The position numbers were made by a program, and so were the translations under genes. A stretch of 64,000 bases of DNA from Mycolicibacterium sp. BiH015 (GTDB taxonomy: Bacteria; Actinomycetota; Actinomycetes; Mycobacteriales; Mycobacteriaceae). The stretch is from the NCBI RefSeq assembly GCF_027706845.1, contig NZ_JAQGCZ010000012.1:1-64000 (forward strand), written 5' to 3'. Under the pieces are notes generated by a model. It made no database searches. It was given only the letters and a program-made list of their open reading frames with translations, and was not told the DNA's origin. Positions 23,990-33,361 of this stretch are shown here, piece after piece (within the stretch, counting starts at the first letter, position 1; each line of letters begins with the position of its first letter).

Positions 23990-24632
23990 CGTAGATCGCG
24001 AACTGGGTATGTGCGGCATCGGTGGAAATCCTCAGGTAGGCGTAGGAGCGGATGGTCACGTCGCCGCCACACGCATCGGCTTTGATGTGGATGTTGTCGA
24101 TGTCGATCATCGCCTGACCGTTCGGGCTCAGCGTCATGTTCGACAGCGGCAGATCGACGATCACGCCGGGCTGCAACACGGTCTGGACGAATCCGGCGGC
24201 ACCGCCGTCGATGCCGACCGACGCACTGACCGGGGAACCCCCGCCGATGCCGACGGCGCCGGACGGTCCGCCACCACCGGTCACGCCGTACTGCAGACCC
24301 GCGGACACATCCGATTGGCAACCGAGTTGATAGCCGAGGATGAAGATGCTGTCGGTGATGGGATTGGCTCCGCCGACCGCCGTCGCGGTGGCCGACGCCG
24401 TCACGAAGCCTTCGCGAGAGTTCTGGGCATTGGCGAGGTTGGGGATGGAGTTCACCACCTCGTTCTCCACCCTGATGTTCAGCTGCCAGCCATCCCTGGA
24501 GACCTTGTCGTAGCTCAGGGGGCGCATCGGCACAGGTTCCGCCGAAGCCGCGGGGAGCCCGATCGCCGTCGCCGCGGCGACCGCAGTCATCGCGGTGCCC
24601 CACGCCGTCCGCCACCGCACGCGCACATTCAA
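23970..24632 (-). CDS. MspA-family porin
   Basis: The 220-residue protein has a signal peptide (about 1-31, ending ASA) and the MspA-type beta-sheet pattern. The segment FILGYQLGCQ matches the LGYQIG block of MspA. The Gly-rich middle (GGGGPSGAVGIGGG...) would form the long beta-hairpins of the barrel. The ending, YAYLRISTDAAHTQFAIYGD, matches the family's C-terminal signature. MspA porins form octameric water-filled channels in the mycobacterial outer membrane. This member is diverged from MspA itself, with two extra Cys (GCQ, DACGG), so it may be a structural relative rather than a general porin. Confidence 0.85.
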   Translation of the reverse strand: MNVRVRWRTAWGTAMTAVAAATAIGLPAASAEPVPMRPLSYDKVSRDGWQLNIRVENEVVNSIPNLANAQNSREGFVTASATATAVGGANPITDSIFILGYQLGCQSDVSAGLQYGVTGGGGPSGAVGIGGGSPVSASVGIDGGAAGFVQTVLQPGVIVDLPLSNMTLSPNGQAMIDIDNIHIKADACGGDVTIRSYAYLRISTDAAHTQFAIYGDPIKI

Positions 24633-24702
24633 CCAGACGAAAAGACGGTTTGCCCGACATCTCTCGTGATGAGATTTTCCCTCCCGCGTTGTCTACTTGG
24701 GT

Positions 24703-25053
24703 ATGAGAACCGGCATCGTCCGCGCGGTGGGCGCCCTGCTGGCCGTGAGTTCGGCTGTGCTGCACGCGTCTTCGCCAGGCGTCGTGACGATCGCGATGGG
24801 CGCGGCCTGCCTCTACTGCGCCTACGAGTTGTGGCGCTTCGACACCGTGCGGAGTTGGTTGATGGTGGCGGTGATGAACGTCGCCATGATCGCGGTGCAC
24901 ATACCCATGACGGGTCATCGGCATGGTGGCGGCCAAGGGCCCGTCACGAGGCTCGACATGGCGATGGCCATGCAACTGGCGACAGCGGTGGCCTTCGCCG
25001 AGATCGTCTTCGCGGCCGCCGTGCTGTACGTCCGCACCCGTGCTCCGCGGTGA
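24703..25053 (+). CDS. Small four-helix membrane protein
   Basis: The 116-residue protein has four hydrophobic helices (about 7-22, 25-43, 51-69, 88-110). A His-rich loop (TGHRHGGG) and a Met-rich stretch (LDMAMAMQLA) lie between helices three and four. Such residues can bind copper or other soft metals, but no family is recognised. ATG 24703 is preferred over TTG 24697. The HrpA gene begins 25 bases downstream on the same strand, so the two may share a transcript. The 70 bases upstream also drive the porin on the other strand. Confidence 0.7.
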   Translation: MRTGIVRAVGALLAVSSAVLHASSPGVVTIAMGAACLYCAYELWRFDTVRSWLMVAVMNVAMIAVHIPMTGHRHGGGQGPVTRLDMAMAMQLATAVAFAEIVFAAAVLYVRTRAPR

Positions 25054-25077
25054 CGGATCTGCGCCTATCGTGGCCGG

Positions 25078-28000
25078 GTGTCCCTGCGCGCGAGGCTTGA
25101 CGGTCTGACGATCAAGGACGCCGCCCAGCTGGGCCGCCGGCTGCGTCAGCTCCGCAACCCCACCCCGCAGCAACTGGAGCGTCTGGAAGAGCGGTTCGCA
25201 GCAGCCGAAGCGCTGGTGGCCACCAGATTGGCTGCCGTCCCGCAGATCAGCTATCCCGATCTGCCGGTCAGCGAGCGTCGCGACGAGATCGCAGCGGCCA
25301 TCGCCGCGAACCAGGTGGTGATCGTGGCCGGCGAGACCGGATCGGGCAAAACCACGCAGCTGCCCAAGATCTGCCTGGAACTCGGCAGGGGAATTCGCGG
25401 CACGATCGGCCACACGCAGCCCCGCCGGCTCGCCGCCCGTACCGTCGCGGCCCGCATCGCCGACGAGCTCGGCACGCCGCTGGGCGAGGCGGTCGGCTAC
25501 ACCGTGCGGTTCACCGATCAGGCGAGCGACCGCACGCTCGTCAAGCTGATGACCGACGGCATCCTGCTCGCCGAGGTGCAACGGGACCGCAGACTGCTGC
25601 GATACGACACGCTGATCATCGACGAAGCTCACGAGCGTAGCCTCAACATCGACTTCCTGCTCGGGTATCTACGAAACCTGCTGCCGCGCAGGCCCGATCT
25701 GAAAGTGATCGTGACGTCCGCGACGATCGAGCCGGAACGCTTCGCGGAATTCTTCTCCGGCGCGCCGATCGTCGAGGTCTCGGGACGCACGTACCCGGTC
25801 GAAATCCGCTATCGCCCCTTGGAAGTCACTGTTCCGGTCGACGGTGCCGAGGATCCCGACGACCCGGACCACGAGGTGGTCCGCACCGAAATGCGGGATC
25901 CGACCGAGGCGATCATCGACGCGGTGGCCGAGCTGGAGGCCGAGCCGCCCGGTGACGTCCTGGTCTTCCTGTCCGGGGAACGCGAGATCCGCGACACTGC
26001 GGAGGCGCTGCGCGGCGTTGTCGATGTGAATACCGAGGTGCTTCCGCTCTACGCCCGGCTGCCGACCGCCGAACAGCAGAAGGTCTTCCAGCCCGGACGC
26101 ACCGCACGGCGAATAGTGTTGGCCACCAACGTCGCCGAGACCTCACTGACGGTGCCGGGGATCAGGTACGTCGTCGACCCCGGAACGGCACGCATCTCCC
26201 GCTACAGCCGCCGAACCAAGGTGCAGCGGCTGCCGATCGAGCCGATCTCCCAGGCGTCGGCGGCCCAGCGCGCGGGCCGTTCGGGCCGCACCGCGCCGGG
26301 GGTCTGCATCCGGTTGTATTCGGAGCAAGATTTCCAATCCCGGCCCCGTTACACCGATCCGGAGATTCTGCGCACCAACCTGGCTGCGGTGATCCTGCAG
26401 ATGTCCGCGCTCGGCTTCGGCGACATCGAGGGCTTCGGGTTCCTCGATCCGCCCGATGCCCGCAGCATCCGCGACGGCGTGGCATTGCTGCAGGAGCTGG
26501 GGGCGTTCGATCGTGCCGGCGAGCTCACCGACGTCGGACGCAGGCTCGCGCAGATCCCCGTCGATCCCCGTCTCGGACGCATGATCCTGCAAGCGCAATC
26601 CGAAGGCTGTGTCCGTGAAGTACTGGTACTGGCCGCCGCACTGTCGATTCCGGACCCGCGCGAGCGGCCCACCGACCGCGAGGACGCCGCCCGCCAGAAG
26701 CATGCCCGATTCGCCGACGAGAACTCGGACTTCATCTCGTTCCTGAACCTGTGGCGGTACCTCGGTGAGCAGCGAAAGGAGCGCTCCGGCAGCTCCTTTC
26801 GGCGGATGTGCCGCGACGAGTTCCTGCATTACCTGCGGATCCGCGAATGGCAGGACCTCGTCGGCCAACTCCGCGGCATCTGCCGGGACCTGGGGATCAG
26901 GGAGCAGGACGAGCCGGCCGACGCGGCCACGGTGCATGCCGCACTGACCGCGGGTCTGCTCTCGCACGTCGGGATGCGTGAGACCGACGGGCGCACCTAC
27001 TCCGGAGCTCGCAACGCGAAGTTCGTGCTGGCGCCCGGATCGGTACTGACCCGCCGGCCGCCCCGGTGGGTCGTCGTCGCCGACCTGGTCGAGACCAGCC
27101 GGCTCTTCGGACGGACCGCCGCGCGAATCGACCCCGCGCTCGTCGAGCGCGTGGCCGGTCATCTGGTCCAGCGGACCTACAGCGAGCCGCACTGGGACGC
27201 CGAGCGCGGTGCGGTGATGGCCTTCGAGCGGGTGACGCTCTACGGCCTGCCCCTGGTGGCGCGGCGTCGGGTCGGCTACGCCGACGTCGACCCCGAGGTG
27301 GCGCGCGATCTGTTCATCAGGCACGCCCTCGTCGAGGGGGACTGGCAGACGCGACACCACTTCTTCGCTGACAACGCGCGGCTGCGGGAGAAACTGGCCG
27401 CGTTGGAAGACCGTGCCCGCCGCCGGGATCTCCTGGTCGGCGACGACGAGATCTTCGCGTTCTACGACGCGCGCGTACCTGCCGACGTGGTGTCGGCGCG
27501 GCATTTCGACGGGTGGTGGCGCAAGCAGCGGCACAAGACTCCGGACCTGCTGACCCTCACGCGAGATGACCTGCTGCGCAACGACGCCGGACCAGAGCAG
27601 CCCGACAGTTGGCAGGCCGGCGATCTGTCCCTTCCGTTGAGCTACCGGTTCGACCCGAGTGCCGCCGATGACGGCGTCACCGTCCACGTCCCCGTCGATG
27701 TCCTCGCCAGGCTCGGCGGTGACGACTTCGCCTGGCAGGTGCCCGCGCTGCGGGAGGAACTGCTCACCGCGCTGATCCGCTCGCTTCCGAAAGAGCTGCG
27801 CCGCAACTTCGTTCCCGCCCCCGACACCGCGAAGGCGCTGCTTGCTGCCATCACGCCCGACAGCGGGCCGCTCCTCGATGCCGTACAGCGTGAACTGCGC
27901 CGTCGCACAGGCATTCTCGTCCCGATCGATGCGTTCGACCTGGAGAAGCTGCCCCCGCATCTGCGGGTGACGTTCGCCGTGGAAGCGGCTGACGGGTCGG

Positions 28001-28980
28001 TGGTGTCCCGAGGCAAGAATCTCGACGAACTGCAGCGCCGCCTCGCTGCACCCAGCCGCCAAGCGGTCGCGGCCACCGTTGCCGGCGACCTGGAACGTGT
28101 TGGGTTGCGCACCTGGCCGGAAGATCTCGACGAGCTGCCGCGCGTGGTGGAACGTCAGAGCACGTCGGGGCACACCGTGCGCGGGTATCCCGCGTTCGTG
28201 CCGGGGAAGGCGGGCGTGGACCTCAAGGTATTCGCGACCGAGGCCGAGCAGGACGCCGTCATGGCCCCCGGATGCCGGCGCCTGCTGCTGCTCGCCGCCC
28301 CATCGGTGACGAAGAACGTCGAGAGAAGCCTCGATACCAGGACCAGGCTGGTCCTCGGCAACAACCCGAACGGCTCACTGCCCGCGCTGATCGACGACTG
28401 CGCGGCTGCGTCGGTGGACGTTCTCGTACCATCGCCGGTGTGGACGAAGGCCGACTTCGGTGCCGCGCGGCAGCGGTTGGCGTCGCGCCTGGCGCAGACC
28501 ACCGTCGACATCGTCGGGCGCGTCGAGAAGGTGCTGGCCGTGCTGCACGAGGTCGAGCTCGCGCTGCCGCAGAAACCCACTGCGGCACAGGCCGACGCGA
28601 TCGCCGACATCCGTGCGCAGCTGGCGAGACTGGTCGGACCGGGTTTCGTGGCCGCAACCGGTGCCGCACATCTGGCCGACCTCGTGCGCTACCTGACGGC
28701 GATCAGCCGTCGCCTCGAGCGTCTGCCGCACGCCCTGGGCGCCGACCGCGAACGGATGGAGCGGGTGGCAGCAGTGCAAGAGGCCTACGACGAACTGCGC
28801 GCCGCGCTGTCACCGGCGCGCGCCTCGGCGCCGGAGGTGGCCGACATCGCGCGGATGATCGAAGAACTGCGGGTCAGCCTGTGGGCCCAGCAGCTCGGCA
28901 CCGCGCGACCGGTCAGCGAGCAGAGGATCTACCGGGCGCTCGACGCGGCTGGTGCAGCGCGGCAATCTGGGACACGGTGA
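25078..28980 (+). CDS. hrpA: HrpA-type ATP-dependent RNA helicase (DEAH)
   Basis: The 1300-residue DEAH-box helicase has Walker A GETGSGKTT at 85-93, DEAH at 182-185, the SAT motif (VTSATIEP), and motif VI QRAGRSGRTAPG. The long HrpA C-terminal region, including the OB-like and DUF3418 parts, is present. Bacterial HrpA unwinds RNA and resolves stalled ribosomes, and length near 1300 is typical. The GTG start at 25078 is 25 bases after the small membrane protein gene. The 3' end overlaps the convergent PucR gene by 68 bases, so antisense transcription could affect both. Confidence 0.95.
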   Translation: MSLRARLDGLTIKDAAQLGRRLRQLRNPTPQQLERLEERFAAAEALVATRLAAVPQISYPDLPVSERRDEIAAAIAANQVVIVAGETGSGKTTQLPKICLELGRGIRGTIGHTQPRRLAARTVAARIADELGTPLGEAVGYTVRFTDQASDRTLVKLMTDGILLAEVQRDRRLLRYDTLIIDEAHERSLNIDFLLGYLRNLLPRRPDLKVIVTSATIEPERFAEFFSGAPIVEVSGRTYPVEIRYRPLEVTVPVDGAEDPDDPDHEVVRTEMRDPTEAIIDAVAELEAEPPGDVLVFLSGEREIRDTAEALRGVVDVNTEVLPLYARLPTAEQQKVFQPGRTARRIVLATNVAETSLTVPGIRYVVDPGTARISRYSRRTKVQRLPIEPISQASAAQRAGRSGRTAPGVCIRLYSEQDFQSRPRYTDPEILRTNLAAVILQMSALGFGDIEGFGFLDPPDARSIRDGVALLQELGAFDRAGELTDVGRRLAQIPVDPRLGRMILQAQSEGCVREVLVLAAALSIPDPRERPTDREDAARQKHARFADENSDFISFLNLWRYLGEQRKERSGSSFRRMCRDEFLHYLRIREWQDLVGQLRGICRDLGIREQDEPADAATVHAALTAGLLSHVGMRETDGRTYSGARNAKFVLAPGSVLTRRPPRWVVVADLVETSRLFGRTAARIDPALVERVAGHLVQRTYSEPHWDAERGAVMAFERVTLYGLPLVARRRVGYADVDPEVARDLFIRHALVEGDWQTRHHFFADNARLREKLAALEDRARRRDLLVGDDEIFAFYDARVPADVVSARHFDGWWRKQRHKTPDLLTLTRDDLLRNDAGPEQPDSWQAGDLSLPLSYRFDPSAADDGVTVHVPVDVLARLGGDDFAWQVPALREELLTALIRSLPKELRRNFVPAPDTAKALLAAITPDSGPLLDAVQRELRRRTGILVPIDAFDLEKLPPHLRVTFAVEAADGSVVSRGKNLDELQRRLAAPSRQAVAATVAGDLERVGLRTWPEDLDELPRVVERQSTSGHTVRGYPAFVPGKAGVDLKVFATEAEQDAVMAPGCRRLLLLAAPSVTKNVERSLDTRTRLVLGNNPNGSLPALIDDCAAASVDVLVPSPVWTKADFGAARQRLASRLAQTTVDIVGRVEKVLAVLHEVELALPQKPTAAQADAIADIRAQLARLVGPGFVAATGAAHLADLVRYLTAISRRLERLPHALGADRERMERVAAVQEAYDELRAALSPARASAPEVADIARMIEELRVSLWAQQLGTARPVSEQRIYRALDAAGAARQSGTR

Positions 28981-30598
28981 GCGCAGCGGTCAGCTGCACC
29001 AGGTCTGCGGGCCGGGCGAGGTCGAGCCCGGTGAGTTCTTCCAGCCGGCGGACGCGTTGTGCGACCGTGTTCGGGTGCAGGTGCAAGGCGACCGCCGCGG
29101 CCCGCCTGTCCATGTTGTGATCGACGAGAACCGCGGCCGTGTGCAACAACTCGGTGGAGCGGGCGCGATCGTAGTCCGCGGCGCGCCCGAGAACAGCCGT
29201 GGCGAACGCCCGCAGCCGACGCGGATCGTCGAGTTGCAGCAGCAGGTGGGCGACGGTGATCTCGTTGAGGTCGATGACCGCGGATTCGGTTCGGTCGCCT
29301 GCGAGGTCGAGCGCGCCACGGACGGTCGAAAACGATGCGGGCAGTTCACGCGCCGCGACGGCAGGTGAGACTGCCGCCACGGCACGCTCGACTATGCCTG
29401 TGGCGGTGAGGTTTTCGACCATCCGCCTGGCCAGATCGACAGCCGATCCAGCGCGCGCGGGCCAGACAACCACCAGATCGCCGCGGTGCAACGCGGCGAG
29501 TGGGCGAGGAGCCGCCCCGGTGACGAATCGGTCGGCAGCCGCGAGCATGCGGTCGGTGGCGGGGCGGATGGCGATGAGACAGTGGTCACCGGCCAGATCC
29601 CAACCGAGGCGGCGGGCTCTGTCGACGAACTCGTCCACGTTCGCGCTGTCGGACGTCAGCAGATCGGAAACCAGGGATCCGCGGATCCGCTGCTCGACCT
29701 CGGCGGCGGTGCGGGCCCGCAGCAGTTCCAGTGCTGTCACCACCGTGGCGTGCTCGACCGCGCGCACGTCCAGTCCGGACAGGCCCGGATCCTCGGGACC
29801 GCCCCCGGCCACATGGATTCGCGCGACGGCGGTCCCGTCGAGAGTCACGTCGGCGACGAGCTGATCCTGCGCCCCCGAGTCGGGCCAGTCCGCTGCGGCC
29901 AGCGCCTCGCGGTAGACGTCCTCGATCAGGATCCCGCGGCCGAGCAGAGCCGCGAGGGCCTCGGCGACCCCCGCCACGCCCTCGCCGCGCAGCGCAGTCG
30001 CCATCAGCAGGGTGTGGACCTCCTCGGCGCGGCGAAGTTCGCGGATCGTCGCCTGCTCCTGGGCACGAAGTTGCGCGGTGGCCAGCGCGATGGCGACCTG
30101 AGTCGCGAGCGTCGTCACCAGCGTGATCTCGGCACGGTCGAAGCGATGCGGTGCGGTGCGGTAGCCGTTGAGCGCGCCCACCACGGTCCCCGACCGTCGC
30201 AGTGGGGCCGAGATGAGTGCCCGGTAGCCCTGCTCCCGCGCCACGCCGCCCCAGGTGAAGTCGGGCACCAACTGGATGTCCTCCAGCGTGACGACGTCGC
30301 CGCTGCGGAACGCCAGACTGGTCGGCGCCTCCTCGTTGCCGCGTACGTCGAGCAGAATCGGCCGACTGGCGTTGACCTGCGCGATGTAGTCGGCCGACAA
30401 ACCGTACGAGCCCTGAATCGTCAGCGCGCGCCCGTCCCGGTCGGGAAGGAACACCGCGCAGAAGTCGTAACCGAGGAGCGCGCACGCCGTCCGTGCCACC
30501 CGGTCGAGCAGGTCCAGAACGGGTTCGTCACCGCCAAGGGCTTCGCCGATCTCGGCGAGAGCGCCCAGCCACAGCTCCAGTGGTGTGTCGTCAGACAT
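28913..30598 (-). CDS. PucR-family transcriptional regulator with GAF domain
   Basis: The 561-residue regulator has an N-terminal GAF domain (about 20-175), a central GGDEF-like CdaR/PucR region (about 290-420), and a C-terminal PucR helix-turn-helix (about 495-540). The helix-turn-helix carries DRRAAAVALHLHPNTVAQRVRR. PucR/CdaR proteins activate catabolic operons in response to a small ligand. ATG 30598 was chosen over 30649 because the family starts near this point. It is divergent from the ABC/amidohydrolase/monooxygenase operon, so it is the likely regulator of that operon. A 21-base inverted repeat lies five bases upstream of its start. The inducer is unknown. Confidence 0.88.
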   Translation of the reverse strand: MSDDTPLELWLGALAEIGEALGGDEPVLDLLDRVARTACALLGYDFCAVFLPDRDGRALTIQGSYGLSADYIAQVNASRPILLDVRGNEEAPTSLAFRSGDVVTLEDIQLVPDFTWGGVAREQGYRALISAPLRRSGTVVGALNGYRTAPHRFDRAEITLVTTLATQVAIALATAQLRAQEQATIRELRRAEEVHTLLMATALRGEGVAGVAEALAALLGRGILIEDVYREALAAADWPDSGAQDQLVADVTLDGTAVARIHVAGGGPEDPGLSGLDVRAVEHATVVTALELLRARTAAEVEQRIRGSLVSDLLTSDSANVDEFVDRARRLGWDLAGDHCLIAIRPATDRMLAAADRFVTGAAPRPLAALHRGDLVVVWPARAGSAVDLARRMVENLTATGIVERAVAAVSPAVAARELPASFSTVRGALDLAGDRTESAVIDLNEITVAHLLLQLDDPRRLRAFATAVLGRAADYDRARSTELLHTAAVLVDHNMDRRAAAVALHLHPNTVAQRVRRLEELTGLDLARPADLVQLTAALTVSQIAALHQPRRAPGRSSAR

Positions 30599-30602
30599 AG
30601 GA

Positions 30603-30623
30603 AGCAGACTAAGTATGTCTGCT
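30603..30623. promoter_or_regulatory. Inverted repeat, candidate PucR operator
   Basis: The arms AGCAGAC (30603-30609) and GTCTGCT (30617-30623) are perfect, separated by seven bases. The site lies directly before the PucR start. A second short palindrome, GTGATCAC, is at 30667-30674, nearer the ABC operon. Either could be the site for the regulator; no experimental consensus applies. Confidence 0.4.
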
Positions 30624-30713
30624 GAAACATTGCCGCGTTTGGCCTTCACCGCGCATCGTGGACTCCGTGATCACCGTCACAGAACTGGACCCTCACACTC
30701 TTAGGAGGCCGCG

Positions 30714-31751
30714 GTGACTCTGTTGCTCCGCACCTGCGTGGCCCTGGTCGCGATCGCGATGCTCGCGCTGCTGACCGGATGCTCGGCGGGCTTGGGCGGC
30801 CCCGCCTCCTCGCGCTCGGCCCGGGACGGGATCATCCGCTTCACCTTCGCGCCGGATCCGATCTGGGACTACATGAACGAGACCGGCATCGTGGACCAGT
30901 GGCAGCGCGACACCGGCTACACCATCGAGACCAGCGCCACCTGGGACGAGTTCGGACTCTTCGCCGGCGGGCATGCCGACATCATCTCGACGGCCTCTTT
31001 CGAGGTGCCGGGACTGGAGGAACAGACCCAGCGCGAGACCGTGATCATCGGCAAGTACAACGCCGAGCGCAGCCGCATCCTGGTACGCCGCGACGATCCG
31101 GCGCAGTCCCTGGAGGACCTGAAGGGCAGACGCCTGGGCGTGTTCACGACCGTGTCGGGAACGCTGGTATGGAGTGCGCTGGCCGCCCAGATGCATGGTG
31201 TGGACGTGGTCGACGGCGACTTCGACGTGGTGGTCGCCGACATACAGAACCTGTCGAACCTGTTGGCACGCGGCGAAATCGACGCCTGCATCTGCTATCC
31301 CGACCTGTCCGCGCGCGAACTACGCGACGGCTCGGTGCGCCCCCTCTACGACGGCAAGTCCTCGGCCGACCTGTTCGCCGAGCTCGTCGCACCCGGCCAT
31401 GACGGACCGATGGGGAACGTCTTCGTCGCCCGCAGGGACTGGGTCGACGGCCACCCGGGCGAGGTCTCGGCATTCCTCGACCTCTGGGACCGCGGGCTCG
31501 CCGAATGGCAGGCGCACCGGGACGAGATGATCGAGCGCTACCCCCAGCACTTCGCTGTCGCAACGCCCGAAGACATCGAGTTCATGAAAGAGTATGTCGC
31601 TCAACATGACTGGGTGACGGACGAAGTGCGCTTCGACCCGCAGTGGGCCGCCGACGAGAGCTCGATCTTCGACCTGATGCGCGCCACCGGTGTCATCGGT
31701 GAGGACGTCACCGACCCGCAGTTCCTGCCGACCGAAGGAGTCCAGCCGTGA
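30714..31751 (+). CDS. ABC importer substrate-binding lipoprotein (NMT1/SsuA-like)
   Basis: The 345-residue lipoprotein has a signal peptide with lipobox LLTGC (Cys23). It resembles NMT1/SsuA-like periplasmic binding proteins for small organic ions (sulfonates, nitrate, pyrimidine precursors, aromatic acids). The two-lobe pattern is visible in DPIWDYMNETG and in LEDLKGRRLGVF followed by the GEIDACICYPDLS hinge region. GTG 30714 has a strong AGGAGG at 30703-30708. It overlaps the first permease gene by GTGA (31748-31751). It is the first gene of a seven-gene run that encodes uptake and oxidative steps. Confidence 0.85.
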   Translation: MTLLLRTCVALVAIAMLALLTGCSAGLGGPASSRSARDGIIRFTFAPDPIWDYMNETGIVDQWQRDTGYTIETSATWDEFGLFAGGHADIISTASFEVPGLEEQTQRETVIIGKYNAERSRILVRRDDPAQSLEDLKGRRLGVFTTVSGTLVWSALAAQMHGVDVVDGDFDVVVADIQNLSNLLARGEIDACICYPDLSARELRDGSVRPLYDGKSSADLFAELVAPGHDGPMGNVFVARRDWVDGHPGEVSAFLDLWDRGLAEWQAHRDEMIERYPQHFAVATPEDIEFMKEYVAQHDWVTDEVRFDPQWAADESSIFDLMRATGVIGEDVTDPQFLPTEGVQP

Positions 31752-32575
31752 CCCAGACTGTCGCCCCGCCGAACCTCCGGCCCGAACCCGCGCAACCCGC
31801 GCGACGGCCGCTGCACAGTCCACTGCGCCACCGGCGCTGGCTCGTGTCCGGCTTGACACTGATCCTGGCCCTCGGCGCCTGGGCCGCGACGGCCGCGTGG
31901 ATCGACGACCCGATCCTGCCGAAGCCTTCCGGTGTCGGCGAGCAGCTGGTCGCCATCGTCGCCTCCGGTGAGGCCCTGACGAACTTCGCCGCCAGCATCG
32001 GCAAGATCGCGGCCGGCTTCGCCATCGCGATGGTCGGCGGCCTGCTCGTCGGGTTCGCGATGGGGCGCTCGCGATTCATGACCGCGTACTTCTCGCTGCC
32101 GCTGTTCGTGCTCGGCAACATGCCCGGCCTGACCTACGCGGTGTTCGGGCTGCTGATCTTCGGCGTCGGCGCAGGCGGGCCCATCGTGGTCTCCGCCCTG
32201 GTAGCCCTGCCGTTCATCGCGATGAACGTCGCCGAAGGCGTGCGCTCGGTGGACGGGAAACTGCTGGCGATGTGCCAGGCGTTCGACCGGAGCCGAACCG
32301 ACGTCCTACGGCACCTGTACCTGCCCGCGCTGGCGACGTTCGTCTTCGCCGGGGTGCGGTACGGCTTCGCGATGGCGTGGAAGGTCGAAGCGCTGACCGA
32401 GGTGTTCGGAGCCAGTTCGGGCGTCGGCTTCATGATCCGCAAGGCCTACCAGGAGTTCCAGGTCGCCGACATGCTCGCCTGGACAGCCCTTTTCATCATC
32501 GCGATGGTCCTGATCGAGCGGGGCCTCGCCTATCTGGAGAACCGATTCTTCGCGTGGCGGAAGGAAATCGCATGA
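31748..32575 (+). CDS. ABC importer permease
   Basis: This 275-residue permease of the BPD_transp_1 type has about six membrane helices (near 33-52, 75-100, 112-135, 140-160, 195-215, 240-258). The EAA-like loop lies around QAFDRSRTDVLRHLYLPAL. GTG 31748 overlaps the binding-protein stop, and the gene's own stop overlaps the next permease start (ATGA, 32572-32575). It is the SsuC/TauC-like partner in a two-permease importer. The N-terminal 30 residues are polar and Pro-rich. Confidence 0.9.
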   Translation: MTQTVAPPNLRPEPAQPARRPLHSPLRHRRWLVSGLTLILALGAWAATAAWIDDPILPKPSGVGEQLVAIVASGEALTNFAASIGKIAAGFAIAMVGGLLVGFAMGRSRFMTAYFSLPLFVLGNMPGLTYAVFGLLIFGVGAGGPIVVSALVALPFIAMNVAEGVRSVDGKLLAMCQAFDRSRTDVLRHLYLPALATFVFAGVRYGFAMAWKVEALTEVFGASSGVGFMIRKAYQEFQVADMLAWTALFIIAMVLIERGLAYLENRFFAWRKEIA

Positions 32576-33348
32576 GCACACAGACGTTGCAGGCTCGACT
32601 GCGCGGCCAGACCACGGCGGTGACCGCCGTCGTCGCATCGCTGCTGAGCATCCTGGTGGCATGGCAGGTCGCCGTCGCGGTCGGCAACAGGGTGCCGTCG
32701 GTCGCGGTGACCGTGCAGCGGCTGGGCTCCGAGGCGGCGGCCGGCGAGCTGTGGCACAACCTGGCGATCAGCATGAACCGTTTCGTGTTCGGACTCGCCG
32801 CCGCGCTCGTGGTGGGCGCCGCGGTGGGCGTGCTGATGGGGTTGTCCCGAGTCGCAGACCTCGCGTTCTCCGACCTGACGGCCGCAGCGCTGGCCATCCC
32901 GGCCGTGATCTGGGCGCTGCTGACCACCATGTGGTTCGGCTTCGGCTGGCTGACCCCGGTGGTGACGGTGTTTCTGTCCGGCCTGCCGTTCGTGGTGGTG
33001 AACATCGCCAAGGCGACGCGGGCGGTACCGGCGGACCTGGTGCTGATGGCGCGCTCCTTCGGCGTGCCCCAGGCCAGGGTGCTGCGCGAGATCGTGGCGC
33101 CCGCCGTGGCCGGATCCACCGTCGCAGCAGTGCGTTTCGCGATCATGAGCGCCTGGAACGGTCTGCTGCTGGCGGAATGGTTCGGCTCCACCTCCGGTGT
33201 GGGCTGGCGGGCACGCTACTGGTACGACGCCAACCAGCTCGACCGGTTCCTGGCCTGGGTGCTCGTCTTCATCCTCCTGCTGGTCGTCGCCGACCTGCTG
33301 ATCCTCGGTCCCATCGAGCGCTTCGCCACCCGCTGGCGTTCTGCATAG
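32572..33348 (+). CDS. ABC importer permease (second subunit)
   Basis: This 258-residue permease is homologous in layout to the preceding one. It has six helices and the EAA loop ARSFGVPQARVLREIVAPAV contacting the ATPase. Having two different permease genes is less usual for NMT1/SsuA-type importers, which often use one permease as a homodimer, so a heterodimer is inferred. The start overlaps the preceding stop by four bases. It is followed 13 bases later by the ATPase gene. Confidence 0.9.
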   Translation: MSTQTLQARLRGQTTAVTAVVASLLSILVAWQVAVAVGNRVPSVAVTVQRLGSEAAAGELWHNLAISMNRFVFGLAAALVVGAAVGVLMGLSRVADLAFSDLTAAALAIPAVIWALLTTMWFGFGWLTPVVTVFLSGLPFVVVNIAKATRAVPADLVLMARSFGVPQARVLREIVAPAVAGSTVAAVRFAIMSAWNGLLLAEWFGSTSGVGWRARYWYDANQLDRFLAWVLVFILLLVVADLLILGPIERFATRWRSA

Positions 33349-33361
33349 AAAGCGAGAAGTC

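Noticed and set aside
26143..28173. A very long open frame antisense to the helicase gene
   Set aside because: It lies wholly inside the HrpA coding region, has no recognisable domain, and is expected from high-GC codon bias.
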